Assembly (NCBI RefSeq): GCF_001424545.1
Contig: NZ_LMQL01000014.1
Location: 62,001 to 126,000, forward strand
DNA from: Ramlibacter sp. Leaf400
GTDB taxonomy: Bacteria > Pseudomonadota > Gammaproteobacteria > Burkholderiales > Burkholderiaceae_C
DNA length: 64,000 nucleotides
Direction of reading: 5' to 3'
Both the position numbers and the translations under genes were made by a program. The notes beneath the pieces were generated by a model. That model made no database searches, was not told the origin of the DNA, and saw only the letters and a list, made by a program, of their open reading frames with translations. Of the stretch, positions 7,417 through 15,902 are shown in pieces. Within the stretch, counting starts at the first letter, position 1, and each line of letters starts with the position of its first letter.

Positions 7417-10224
7417 TCAATGCGCCTGGTCCCAGTTGGGGCCCACGCCGATCTCCGCCAGCAGCGGCACCTTCAGTTCGGCCACGCCGGCCATCAGGCG
7501 CGGGATCTCGGTGCGCACCCACTCCACCTCCGCCTCGGGCACCTCGAACACCAGTTCGTCGTGCACCTGCATGATCATGCGGGTGGCACGCTGCTGCTCG
7601 TCCAGCACGTCCTGGATCTTCACCATCGACAGCTTGATCAGGTCGGCCGCCGTCCCCTGCATGGGCGCGTTGATGGCGGCCCGCTCGGCGCCGCCGCGCC
7701 GCGGCCCGTTGGGCGAATTGATCTCCGGCAGGTACAGCCGCCGGCCGAACACGGTCTCCACGTAGCCGCGGCTCTTGGCCGACAGGCGGGTCTCGTCCAT
7801 GTAGAGCTTCACGCCCGGGTAGCGCTGGAAGTAGCGGTCGATGTAGCTGGCCGCCGCCTTGGTGTCGATGCCCAGGTTGCGCGCCAGGCCGAAGCTGCTC
7901 ATGCCGTAGATCAGGCCGAAGTTGATCACCTTGGCGTAGCGGCGCTGCTCGCTGGAGACCTCCTCGGGCGGCAGGCCGAACACCTCGGCGGCGGTGGCGC
8001 GGTGCACGTCCATCTTCTCGCGGAAGGCGCGCAGCAGGGCCTCGTCCTCGCTGATGTGGGCCATGATGCGCAGCTCGATCTGGCTGTAGTCGGCGCTGGC
8101 GATCACGTGCCCCGGCGGCGCGATGAAGGCCTCGCGGATGCGCCGTCCCTCGGGCGTGCGGATCGGGATGTTCTGCAGGTTGGGATCGTTGCTCGACAGC
8201 CGGCCCGTGACCGCCACCGCCTGCGCGTAATGCGTGTGCACGCGCCCGGTGCGGGGATGCACCATCTGCGGCAGCTTGTCGACATACGTGCCCTTGAGCT
8301 TGGACAGGCCCCGGTGCTCCAGGATCTTGGCCGGCAGCGGGTAGTCCTCGGCCAGTTTCTCCAGCACCTCCTCGTCGGTGCTGGGCGCGCCGCTCGCCGT
8401 CTTGCGCACCACCGGCAGGCCCTGCTTGGTGAACAGGATCTCGCCGATCTGCTTGGGGCTGCCCAGGTTGAAGGGCTGGCCGGCCAGCTCGTGCGCCTCC
8501 TGCTCCAGCCGCAGGATGCGCTGGCCCAGCTCGTGGCCCTGGCGCGCCAGCGCTTGGCTGTCGATCAGCACGCCGGTGCGCTCGATGCGAAAGAGTGTCT
8601 CGCTGCTGCGGATCTCCAGGTCGTAGATGAAGCGCAGCCGGGCGTCGCGCTCCAGCTTGGGCCACAGGGCCAGGTGCACGTCCAGCGTCTGGTCCGAGTC
8701 CTCGCAGGAGTATTCGGCCGCCTTGTCGATCGGCACCTGCTGGAAGGGGATCTGGTGCTGGCCCTTGCCCGCGATGTTCTCGTAGTCGATGCCGCTGCGC
8801 CCCAGGTGGCGCTCGGCCAGGCTGGCCAGGCCGTGTGGCTTGTGGACCTCCAGCACGTAGCTCTCCAGCATGGTGTCGTGCGCGTAGCCGCGCACCTCGA
8901 TGCCGTGGTTGGCGAACACGTGGCGGTCGTACTTCACGTGCTGGCCCAGCTTGGGACGATCGGGGTTCTCCAGCCAGGGCTTCAGGCGCGCCAGCGCCTC
9001 GTCGCGCGGCAGCTGGTCGCGCACGCCCGCGTAGCTGTGGGCCAGCGGCAGGTAGGCCGCGATGCCGGGCGCGGTGGAGAACGACAGGCCGATGATCTCG
9101 GCCTGCATCTCGTCCAGCGAATTGGTCTCGGTGTCCACCGCCACCAGCGGCGCGGCCTCCAGCTGGGCGAGCAGCGCGTCCAGCTGCGCCCAGGCCAGCA
9201 CGGTCTCGTACTGCAGGTTGGTCGCCTGCGAGCGGCCGGCGAGGTCCGGCTCCTCGAACAGCGAGCCGTTGGGCGAGGCCGCTTCCTTCTTCTTGTGCTC
9301 CTCCAGCAGCTCCGGCGGCACGTCGTGCAGCTCCAGCTGCTTGACCAGGCCCTTGAAGCCGTAGCGGGCGTAGAACGCCTTGAGCTTCTCGGTGTCCTGG
9401 CCGTTGATGACGATGTCCTCCAGCTCCGGAAAGCCCGGGATGTGCTCCTTGAGGTCGCAGTCCTTGCGGATGGTGAGCAGCTCGCGGCCCTTGGGCAGCC
9501 ACTCCAGCGCGTTGCGCAGGTTCTGGCCGACGGCACCCTTGACCTCCCCGGCGCGCGCGATCAGCTGGTCCAGCGAGCCGTACTCCTGCAGCAGCTTGAC
9601 CGCGGTCTTGGGCCCGACCTTGTCGACGCCGGGCACGTTGTCGACCGAGTCGCCCACCAGCGCCTGGTAGTCCACCATCAGCTGCGGCGGCACGCCGAAC
9701 TCGTTCTGCACGCCTGCCACGTCGCGCACCCGGTCGTTCATGGTGTCGATCACCGTCACGTGGTCGTTGACCAGCTGGCTCATGTCCTTGTCGCCCGAGG
9801 AGATGACGGTGCGGACGCCGCGCTCGTGCGCCATGCAGGCCAGCGTGCCGATCACGTCGTCGGCCTCCACGCCCGGCACGTTCAGCACCTTCCAGCCGAG
9901 CAGCCGCACCACCTCGTGGATCGGCTCGATCTGGGTGCGCAGCTCGTCCGGCATGGGCGAGCGGTTGGCCTTGTAGTCGGGGTAGAGGTCGTCGCGGAAG
10001 GTCTTGCCCGGCGCGTCGAAGACGCAGGCCGCATAGTCGGCCCGCACATCCTTGCGCAGCTTCTGCATCATGTTGATCATCCCGCGGATGGCGCCGGTGG
10101 CCGGGCTCGTGGGATCGCCCGGCACGGCGCGCAGGTCGGGCATGGCGTGGAAGGCGCGGTACAGGTAGCTGGAGCCGTCCACCAGCAGCAGGGTCTTACG
10201 GGACGGGGCTTCGGATTCGCTCAT
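7417..10224 (-). CDS. polA: DNA polymerase I
   Basis: A 935-residue enzyme, close to the 928 of E. coli. Start MSESEAPSRKTLLLVDGSSYLYRAFHA at 10224. Domains run in order: 5'-3' exonuclease with helix-hairpin-helix (about 8-300), 3'-5' proofreading exonuclease (about 330-520) and the polymerase (about 530-935). The proofreading site is intact (Asp364 and Glu366 in DTETNSL). Polymerase motifs A (SADYSQIELR), B (RRYAKVINFGLIYG) and C (VHDE, Asp889) are all present. It fills gaps left by RNA-primer removal and excision repair. It is divergent from a small secreted protein gene 54 bp away. Confidence 0.98.
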   Translation of the reverse strand: MSESEAPSRKTLLLVDGSSYLYRAFHAMPDLRAVPGDPTSPATGAIRGMINMMQKLRKDVRADYAACVFDAPGKTFRDDLYPDYKANRSPMPDELRTQIEPIHEVVRLLGWKVLNVPGVEADDVIGTLACMAHERGVRTVISSGDKDMSQLVNDHVTVIDTMNDRVRDVAGVQNEFGVPPQLMVDYQALVGDSVDNVPGVDKVGPKTAVKLLQEYGSLDQLIARAGEVKGAVGQNLRNALEWLPKGRELLTIRKDCDLKEHIPGFPELEDIVINGQDTEKLKAFYARYGFKGLVKQLELHDVPPELLEEHKKKEAASPNGSLFEEPDLAGRSQATNLQYETVLAWAQLDALLAQLEAAPLVAVDTETNSLDEMQAEIIGLSFSTAPGIAAYLPLAHSYAGVRDQLPRDEALARLKPWLENPDRPKLGQHVKYDRHVFANHGIEVRGYAHDTMLESYVLEVHKPHGLASLAERHLGRSGIDYENIAGKGQHQIPFQQVPIDKAAEYSCEDSDQTLDVHLALWPKLERDARLRFIYDLEIRSSETLFRIERTGVLIDSQALARQGHELGQRILRLEQEAHELAGQPFNLGSPKQIGEILFTKQGLPVVRKTASGAPSTDEEVLEKLAEDYPLPAKILEHRGLSKLKGTYVDKLPQMVHPRTGRVHTHYAQAVAVTGRLSSNDPNLQNIPIRTPEGRRIREAFIAPPGHVIASADYSQIELRIMAHISEDEALLRAFREKMDVHRATAAEVFGLPPEEVSSEQRRYAKVINFGLIYGMSSFGLARNLGIDTKAAASYIDRYFQRYPGVKLYMDETRLSAKSRGYVETVFGRRLYLPEINSPNGPRRGGAERAAINAPMQGTAADLIKLSMVKIQDVLDEQQRATRMIMQVHDELVFEVPEAEVEWVRTEIPRLMAGVAELKVPLLAEIGVGPNWDQAH

Positions 10225-10278
10225 GGCGGGCGATTGTGCCCGCGGGGCGGGAGCGACCGCCGCCCTACAATCGCAGGC

Positions 10279-10602
10279 ATGTTCCGCCCCGCCGTTCCCG
10301 CCGCCCTGCTGCTCGCCTGCGCCCCGGCGTGGGCCCAGGCCCCCGCGCCGCAGCCCGAGGCGCCCGCCGACGGCCGGCGCAACCAGCGGGTCGAGCGCAT
10401 CGTCCACGAGGACGCGGGCAACCGCATCGAGGAACTGCGCTACGCCGGGCAGGTGCAGAGCATCACGGTGCAGCCCAAGGGCGAAGTGCCGGCCTACGAG
10501 GTCACGCCCGCCACGCCCACGCGCGGCCGCGTGGCCGACGAGCGCAATGGCAATGGCGGCGCCGGCGGTGGCCAGCGCTTCTGGAACGTCTTCAACTTCT
10601 GA
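10279..10602 (+). CDS. Small exported protein, DUF2782-like
   Basis: A 107-residue protein starting MFRPAVPAALLLACAPAWAQ, a signal peptide with an AWAQ cleavage site. The mature part has the conserved-looking stretch RIVHEDAGNRIEELRYAGQVQSITVQPKG and a Gly/Asn-rich linker before FWNVFNF. Size, sequence and its place between polA and thrB match the DUF2782 family, known in gamma- and betaproteobacteria at this locus. It starts only 54 bp from polA on the opposite strand and is followed 11 bp later by thrB. Function unknown. Confidence 0.75.
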   Translation: MFRPAVPAALLLACAPAWAQAPAPQPEAPADGRRNQRVERIVHEDAGNRIEELRYAGQVQSITVQPKGEVPAYEVTPATPTRGRVADERNGNGGAGGGQRFWNVFNF

Positions 10603-10613
10603 CGCGGGGCGGG

Positions 10614-11576
10614 ATGGCGGTCTTCACCGAGGTGGGGCAGGAGCAGGCGCGCGAGCTCGCGCAACGGCTGGGCCTGGGCGAGCTGCGCGAGCTGCGCGGC
10701 ATCCAGGGCGGCATCGAGAACACCAACTACTTCGTGACCACCGTGCAGGAGGGCCGCGCGGTCGAATGGGTGCTGACGCTGTTCGAGCGGCTCACGGCCG
10801 AACAGCTGCCGTTCTACCTGCACCTGATGAAGCACCTGGCCCAGCGCGGCATCCCGGTGCCCGACCCGCAGGCCGACCGCGACGGCGACATCCTCCACCA
10901 CGTCTGCGGCAAGCCCGCCGCCGTGGTCAACAGGCTGGCCGGCCACAGCGAGCTGGCGCCCACGGCGGCGCACTGCGCCAGCGTGGGCGAGATGCTGGCC
11001 CGCCTGCACCTGGAGGCGCGCGACTTCAACCGGGCCCAGCCCAACCTGCGCGGCCTGGCCTGGTGGAACGAGACGGTGCCCGTGGTCCTGCCCTTCGTCG
11101 GGCCCGAACAGGCCGACCTGCTGCGCAGCGAACTGGCCTTCCAGAACCACGTGGCGGCCTCGTCCGCCTGCGCCGCGCTGCCGCGCGGGCCGATCCATGC
11201 CGACCTGTTCCGCGACAACGTCATGTTCCAGGACGGCGCGCTGACCGGCTTCTTCGACTTCTATTTCGCGGGCGTGGACAGCTGGCTGTTCGACATCGGC
11301 GTGTGCCTGAACGACTGGTGCGTGGACCTGCCGACCGGCGCGCACGACGCGGTGCGCTGCCGGGCCTTCCTGGGCGCCTACCAGCGGGTGCGCCCGCTGG
11401 CCGCGGCCGAACGCCAGCTGCTGCCGGCCATGCTGCGCGCCGGCGCGCTGCGCTTCTGGATCTCGCGGCTGTGGGACTTCCACCTGCCGCGCGAGGCGGC
11501 CCTGCTCAAGCCGCACGATCCCGCCCACTTCGAGCGGGTGCTGCGCCAGCGCGTGGCGAACCCGGTCCACGCCTGA
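10614..11576 (+). CDS. thrB: Homoserine kinase (APH-fold type)
   Basis: A 320-residue cytosolic kinase of the choline-kinase/aminoglycoside-phosphotransferase fold, the ThrB type used by pseudomonads and betaproteobacteria instead of the GHMP type. It begins MAVFTEVGQEQARELAQRLGLG. The ATP-side Gly-rich loop is GGIENTNYFVTT. The catalytic loop is GPIHADLFRDNVMF (His195, Asp197), with the metal-binding FDFYFAG after it. It phosphorylates homoserine in threonine synthesis. It follows the DUF2782-like gene by 11 bp and is probably cotranscribed with it. Confidence 0.95.
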   Translation: MAVFTEVGQEQARELAQRLGLGELRELRGIQGGIENTNYFVTTVQEGRAVEWVLTLFERLTAEQLPFYLHLMKHLAQRGIPVPDPQADRDGDILHHVCGKPAAVVNRLAGHSELAPTAAHCASVGEMLARLHLEARDFNRAQPNLRGLAWWNETVPVVLPFVGPEQADLLRSELAFQNHVAASSACAALPRGPIHADLFRDNVMFQDGALTGFFDFYFAGVDSWLFDIGVCLNDWCVDLPTGAHDAVRCRAFLGAYQRVRPLAAAERQLLPAMLRAGALRFWISRLWDFHLPREAALLKPHDPAHFERVLRQRVANPVHA

Positions 11577-11667
11577 AGCGGCGCGGACCTTGCGTTAAAT
11601 TCATCCGCAACCGCACCGCGGCCCGCCCGGCCGCTGAATCCGGATCGACCTCCCCCACGTATCTGTC

Positions 11668-12429
11668 ATGAAACTCAACGTCGTCCCGCCGCGAACCGGC
11701 CTGTTCTGGGTGAGCCAGGGCATCCGGACCTTCCTGCGGCAGCCGCTGGCGCTGGCGGGGCTTTTCTTCATGTACATGGCGGTGGTACTGGTGGTGACTC
11801 AGATTCCCGTTGTCGGCATCGTCGCCGGCGGCATCCTGGTGCCGGCGGCCACGCTGGGCCTGATGGCCGCCACGGCCGAGGCGTCCAGCGGCCGCTTCCC
11901 CATGCCGACGCTGCTGGTCAGCGCCTTCCGCGCCGGCCGCGACCGGCTGCGCTCCATGCTGGTGCTGGGCGTGGTCTACACCGTCGGCTCGGTCATCGCC
12001 ACCGGCCTGGCCACCCTGCTGACCGGCGCCGGCCCGGCCCCCGTCGCCGGCGAGATGGACAGCACCATGCTGGTCACGCTGCTGATGCACACGCCGCTGT
12101 TCCTGATGTTCTGGCATGCGCCGGCCCTGGTGCACTGGCACGGCGTGACGCCGGCCAAGAGCCTGTTCTTCAGCGTGGTGGCCTGCTGGCGCAACCTGGG
12201 CGCCCTGGTGGTCTACGGGCTGGCCTGGATGGGCGTGTTCCTGGGCGTGGGCACCGTGCTCAGCCTGATCGGCGCGCTGGCCGGCGGCGCCGCCCTCGCC
12301 CGGGCCGTGATGGTGCCCACGGCGCTGCTGATGGCGGCCATGTTCACCAGCTCCATCTATTTCACTTTCCGCGACAGCTTCAGCGCCGACGAAGCGCCCC
12401 CTGCCCCACCCCCTGGAGAGAGCCCATGA
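11668..12429 (+). CDS. BPSS1780-family multi-pass membrane protein
   Basis: A 253-residue inner-membrane protein with about six hydrophobic segments (about 28-52, 54-72, 96-118, 135-155, 180-210 and 215-240). Its opening KLNVVPPRTGLFWVSQGIRTF is the hallmark of the BPSS1780 family, found in Burkholderiales and of unknown function. The stop overlaps the start of the FecR-domain gene as ATGA, indicating translational coupling. A TTAAAT -10-like box lies about 75 bp upstream. No charged transport motif is visible. Confidence 0.8.
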   Translation: MKLNVVPPRTGLFWVSQGIRTFLRQPLALAGLFFMYMAVVLVVTQIPVVGIVAGGILVPAATLGLMAATAEASSGRFPMPTLLVSAFRAGRDRLRSMLVLGVVYTVGSVIATGLATLLTGAGPAPVAGEMDSTMLVTLLMHTPLFLMFWHAPALVHWHGVTPAKSLFFSVVACWRNLGALVVYGLAWMGVFLGVGTVLSLIGALAGGAALARAVMVPTALLMAAMFTSSIYFTFRDSFSADEAPPAPPPGESP

Positions 12430-13178
12430 CCCAGCACCACCTGCAAGGCCGCCGCGAAGACGAGGTCCTCTGGTTCCGGCGCCGCAGCTTCCTGCAGGGC
12501 GCCGCCGCCTGGACGGCCATGGGCGGCTTCGCCGGCGCCTGGGCGCAGCGGCGCGGCAACATCGTCGAACTGCGCGGCGACGCCCTGGTCAATGGCCAGC
12601 GCGCCACGCCCCAGGGCTTCATCCAGACCGGCGACTCGGTGGAGACCGGCCCGGGCGCCAACCTGGTGTTCGTGATCGGCGACTCGGCCTTCCAGGTGCG
12701 GCAGAACAGCCGCCTGGTGGTGGAGCGCGGCGCCAGCCTCAACGCGGTGAGCGTGCTGCGCATGTTGACGGGCGCCGTGGTCAGCGTCTGGGGCAAGGGC
12801 CCCAACCGGCAGATCGTCACGCCCACGCTCACGGCGGGCATCCGGGGCACCGGCGTCTACACCGAAGTCTTTCCCGAGCAGGGCTTCCGCAGCTACTTCT
12901 GCAACTGCTACGGCGAGGTCGCCATGGGCGCCGGCCCCGACCGCACGCTCTCCCGCTCCGACTACCACCAGGCCTTCTGGGGCGAGGCGCAGGCGAAGAA
13001 CGGCCGTTTCCTCACGCCGGCCAAGGCGATCAACCACACCGACGAGGAGCTGGAGCACCTCGCGCAGCTGGTGAACCAGCGCACGGCGTGGCAGGTGGCG
13101 GGCCGCAAGGGCGTGAAGGACGGTCAGGGCTACATGGAGGAACGCCCCGCCGCCAGCCATCCCGCCGCGACGCGGTGA
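12426..13178 (+). CDS. FecR-domain protein with twin-arginine signal
   Basis: A 250-residue protein. RRRSFLQG at residues 18-25 followed by a hydrophobic stretch to AWAQ indicates Tat-dependent export. Residues of about 45-175 form a FecR-like beta domain (LRGDALVNGQ, GDSVETGPGANLVFVIGD, GTGVYTEVFPEQGFRSYFC). In FecR such a domain relays ligand state to a sigma factor, but no anti-sigma or sigma gene is adjacent here. A CNCY cluster at about residue 160 may bind metal or form a disulfide. It overlaps the BPSS1780 gene by four bases, suggesting the two act together at the membrane. Confidence 0.75.
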   Translation: MTQHHLQGRREDEVLWFRRRSFLQGAAAWTAMGGFAGAWAQRRGNIVELRGDALVNGQRATPQGFIQTGDSVETGPGANLVFVIGDSAFQVRQNSRLVVERGASLNAVSVLRMLTGAVVSVWGKGPNRQIVTPTLTAGIRGTGVYTEVFPEQGFRSYFCNCYGEVAMGAGPDRTLSRSDYHQAFWGEAQAKNGRFLTPAKAINHTDEELEHLAQLVNQRTAWQVAGRKGVKDGQGYMEERPAASHPAATR

Positions 13179-13284
13179 GGGCGCTGCGGCCGTGTTGCCG
13201 TTTGTTCACGAGGCGTTCGCTGACATCCACGGATCAGCGCCACGGATGAAATGAAGGCCAAGGACTGACGAAAGGAGAACCGCC

Positions 13285-13494
13285 ATGTCCCAGCAAGCCA
13301 TCATCCGCGGAGAAGTGTCTTTCCGAGTAGGCGACGGCATGCTCATGCCCATCCCTGACGGGCCGGTCGACATCGAGCTGGCCGACGACAGCGTCACGCT
13401 GTCCTGGATGGAAGGCCACGACGCCGGCTCGGCGGCGATCACCCGCGACGAGTACGAGCGCTACGTGCGCGAGGGCAAGATCCGCCTCGGCTGA
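13285..13494 (+). CDS. Small conserved hypothetical protein
   Basis: A 69-residue acidic soluble protein with a good GAAAGGAG ribosome site seven bases before the ATG. The sequence (MSQQAIIRGEVSFRVGDGML, ending YVREGKIRLG) looks like a small all-beta fold plus a C-terminal helix. No signal peptide, membrane segment or catalytic motif is present. It is isolated between the FecR-domain gene (106 bp upstream) and the CDF transporter. Not recognised. Confidence 0.6.
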   Translation: MSQQAIIRGEVSFRVGDGMLMPIPDGPVDIELADDSVTLSWMEGHDAGSAAITRDEYERYVREGKIRLG

Positions 13495-13561
13495 TCCCCC
13501 TGCCCCGTGCGGACCTGCCGCCGGCAGTGTCCAATGCGGGCTCGACCCCTTTTCGAGCCCG

Positions 13562-14188
13562 ATGTCCGCCCACCACGACCACCATCACCACGATCCCCTG
13601 CCGGGCCACGCACCGGCGGGATATGCCCGGGCGCTGTGGATCGCCCTGGCCGTGAACGCGGGCATGTTCCTGCTGGAGATCGCCGCCGGCCTTCGGTCCG
13701 GTTCGGTCTCCCTGCTGGCCGACGCCATCGATTTCTTCGGTGACGCCGCCAACTACGGCGTTTCGCTGGCCGTGCTGACCCTGCACGTGGCCTGGCGCGC
13801 CCGGTCCGCCCTCCTGAAGGCGGTGAGCATGGCCCTGTTCGGCGTCGCCGTGCTGGCGCGCGCCGGCTGGTCGGCCTGGCACGGCATCGTGCCGGAGCCG
13901 GCCACCATGGGCGCCGTGGGCACCCTGGCCCTGGCGGCCAACGTGGGGGTCGCGGTGATGCTCTACCGCTGGCGCGAGGGCGACGCCAACATGCGCAGCG
14001 TCTGGCTGTGCACGCGCAACGACGCCCTGGGCAACCTCGCGGTGCTGGCCGCGGCCCTGGGCGTTTTCGGCAGCGGCACCGCCTGGCCCGACTTGGCGGT
14101 GGCCGCCGGCATGGCCCTGCTCGCGCTCACCTCGGCCTGGTCGGTGACGGCGCAGGCGCGGTTGGAACTGCGCACGGCGCGCCGCTGA
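13562..14188 (+). CDS. CDF-family cation transporter, short form
   Basis: A 208-residue inner-membrane protein with six predicted helices and a His-rich N-terminus (HHDHHHHD). The helix II site reads SLLADAIDFFGDAANY (Asp54, Asp57, Asp61) and helix V reads TRNDALGN, both typical of cation diffusion facilitators that export Zn, Co or Fe in exchange for protons. It lacks the usual C-terminal cytoplasmic domain of about 90 residues; such short CDFs exist and need not be broken. Metal specificity is not known. Confidence 0.85.
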   Translation: MSAHHDHHHHDPLPGHAPAGYARALWIALAVNAGMFLLEIAAGLRSGSVSLLADAIDFFGDAANYGVSLAVLTLHVAWRARSALLKAVSMALFGVAVLARAGWSAWHGIVPEPATMGAVGTLALAANVGVAVMLYRWREGDANMRSVWLCTRNDALGNLAVLAAALGVFGSGTAWPDLAVAAGMALLALTSAWSVTAQARLELRTARR

Positions 14189-14224
14189 CGCACCTTCGGG
14201 CGAACGGGCCCGCATCACTGCTGA

Positions 14225-14313
14225 CGTCATCCCCGCGCAGGCGGGGATCCAGGGCTTCCTCGCGGTCGTTCGGAAAGCGGAAGCACTGGATTCCCGCCTC
14301 CGCGGGAATGACG
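14225..14313. repeat. Bipalindromic intergenic repeat, copy 3
   Basis: Left arm 14225-14252 has the CCCCGC/GCGGGG variant; right arm 14286-14313 has the ATTCCCGC variant. The spacer contains GCTTCC...GGAAGC. It lies between the convergent CDF and DUF883-type genes. Confidence 0.9.
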
Positions 14314-14331
14314 GGACCGGGGGCAGAAATG

Positions 14332-14367
14332 GCAGGGGGCCCGGATCGACCGATCCGGGCCCCCTGC
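14332..14367 (-). terminator. Strong hairpin terminator of the DUF883-type gene
   Basis: A perfect 17-bp stem (GCAGGGGGCCCGGATCG paired with its complement at 14351-14367) has a two-base spacer at the centre and lies 24 bases past the stop codon at 14391. The following T-tract is weak (CATTTCTG), so efficiency is uncertain. Confidence 0.55.
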
Positions 14368-14390
14368 ATCCTTTGCGGATCAGCGCGCGC

Positions 14391-14702
14391 TCAGCGCATG
14401 AAGAGCTTGGAGAAGATGATCCCCACGGCGAAGGCCACGCCCACGGCGGCCAGCGGGTTCGTACGCACCTGCTCGCGCGCCATGTCGCCGTACTCCTGCT
14501 GCCAACCCATCATCCGCTCGCTGCCGGTGCTCACGGTCTGCTCGAGCCGGTCCACGGCCTCGTGGGCGCGCTGGGCGAGCTTCTGCACGGTGCCGCTGTC
14601 CATGGAATTCATGGACGCCATGGAACCGGCATTGCTGCCGCCGGTGCTGCTGGTGGCGCTGGTGGGAAAGGGGGTGGTGGAGGAGGACGTCTCGCTGTTC
14701 AT
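14391..14702 (-). CDS. DUF883/YqjD-like ribosome- or membrane-associated protein
   Basis: A 103-residue protein. The first 35 residues are Ser/Thr-rich. The centre (about 38-80) is an amphipathic helix with AQRAHEAVDRLEQTV. The C-terminus is VRTNPLAAVGVAFAVGIIFSKLF, the single membrane helix characteristic of the YqjD/ElaB/DUF883 family. Those proteins are tail-anchored in the inner membrane and in E. coli are stationary-phase, ribosome-binding proteins. GTCCTAC motifs upstream (14782-14813) are shared with the DUF4142 and Gly/Gln-rich genes. Confidence 0.8.
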   Translation of the reverse strand: MNSETSSSTTPFPTSATSSTGGSNAGSMASMNSMDSGTVQKLAQRAHEAVDRLEQTVSTGSERMMGWQQEYGDMAREQVRTNPLAAVGVAFAVGIIFSKLFMR

Positions 14703-14781
14703 TGGCTACTCCGTTGGGTCGAAAAAATCGCCGGCGGCTCGCCAGCGTCTGCGTCCACTGTAGGAAGCCCAGCGTTGGCGA

Positions 14782-14813
14782 ACTGTCGTCCGGCAGGGGC
14801 GGACCGGGTAGGA
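14782..14813 (-). promoter_or_regulatory. Candidate promoter motif GTCCTAC-N-CGACAGT (copy b)
   Basis: On the minus strand TCCTAC (14808-14813) is followed after 19 bases by CGACAGT (14782-14788), 80 bases before the ATG at 14702. A second TCCTAC lies at 14760-14765. Confidence 0.4.
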
Positions 14814-14900
14814 CGCCGCCGACAGCGGCTCGCCCGCGCGGCGCGGGCCGGACCGGCGCTTATGATGAGTCGCGCCTTTCCCCGCAGTCCCGCAGGCTCC

Positions 14901-15902
14901 ATGACCACCCTTCCGAACCTCGCGCCGCAGGGCGCCATCACCGACGTCGCCGGCATCGAAGTCGGCCACTTCACCGACACCCGGCGCCCCACCGGCTGCA
15001 CCGTCGTGCTGGCGCGCCAGGGGGCCATCGCGGGCGCCGACGTGCGCGGCGCAGCGCCCGGCACGCGCGAGATCGACCTGCTCGCCCCGGCCAACCTGGT
15101 CGAACGCGTGCATGCGGTGATGCTCGCCGGCGGCAGCGCCTGGGGCCTGGACGCCGCCGGCGGCGCGATGCGCTGGCTGGAGGAGCAAGGCATCGGCCTG
15201 GAGGTCGGGCCGGCCCGCATCCCCATCGTGCCGGCCGCCGTCCTCTTCGACCTGTACCTGGGCGACCCGAAGATCCGCCCCGACGTCGCCGCCGGCCATG
15301 CGGCCTGCGCAGCCGCGTCGTCGCTGCGGCCTGAAGAAGGCAGCGTGGGCGCCGGCACCGGCGCCCTGGTCGGCAAGCTGTACGGCGCCGGGCGCGCGAT
15401 GAAGGGCGGCGTGGGCACGGCCAGCCTGCGCGCGGGCGGCTTCACGGTCGGCGCCATCGTGGCCTGCAACGCGATGGGCGACGTGATCGATCCCGCCACC
15501 GGCCAGGTCGTCGCCGGCGCCCGCCGCGAGGACGGGCGCACGCTGCTGGACACCCGCCGCGCGCTGCTGGCGGGCGAGCCGCACCAGCGCCTGGTGCAGG
15601 CAGCCAACACCAGCATCGGCGTGGTCGCCACCGACGCGGTGCTGACCAAGGCGCAGGCGTCGCGGCTGGCCACGGCCGCCCACGACGGCCTGGCGCGCAG
15701 CATCACGCCGGCCCACACCATGCTCGACGGCGACACCCTGTTCGCCCTGGGCACCGGCGCCAGCGGGCGGCCGGCCGAGATGGTGCTGCTGTCCACCCTG
15801 GCCGCCGAAGCCGTGGCGATCGCCACCGTGCGCGCGGTGCGGGCGGCGCGCGGCGTGCGGATCGGCGACATGCACATCCCGGCGGTGGCCGAACTGGCGT
15901 GA
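14901..15902 (+). CDS. P1-family peptidase (DmpA/L-aminopeptidase-D-esterase type)
   Basis: A 333-residue enzyme beginning MTTLPNLAPQGAITDVAGIEVGHFTD, the standard N-terminus of the family; in-frame ATGs at 14862 and 14865 overlap a TATGAT sequence that could be a -10 box. Members are N-terminal-nucleophile hydrolases that cut themselves into two chains. The likely self-processing region is AANTSIGVVATDA (about residues 236-248). GAGTGALVGKLYG and GGVGTASLR are also conserved. It releases N-terminal amino acids or splits amides, but the substrate is unknown. The stop overlaps the next start as GTGA. Confidence 0.85.
   Translation: MTTLPNLAPQGAITDVAGIEVGHFTDTRRPTGCTVVLARQGAIAGADVRGAAPGTREIDLLAPANLVERVHAVMLAGGSAWGLDAAGGAMRWLEEQGIGLEVGPARIPIVPAAVLFDLYLGDPKIRPDVAAGHAACAAASSLRPEEGSVGAGTGALVGKLYGAGRAMKGGVGTASLRAGGFTVGAIVACNAMGDVIDPATGQVVAGARREDGRTLLDTRRALLAGEPHQRLVQAANTSIGVVATDAVLTKAQASRLATAAHDGLARSITPAHTMLDGDTLFALGTGASGRPAEMVLLSTLAAEAVAIATVRAVRAARGVRIGDMHIPAVAELA

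Noticed and set aside
7036-10602. A very long open frame on the plus strand opposite polA
   Set aside because: It is antisense to a complete polA and has repetitive His/Leu/Arg composition typical of high-GC shadows. Only its last part (10279-10602) is a real gene.
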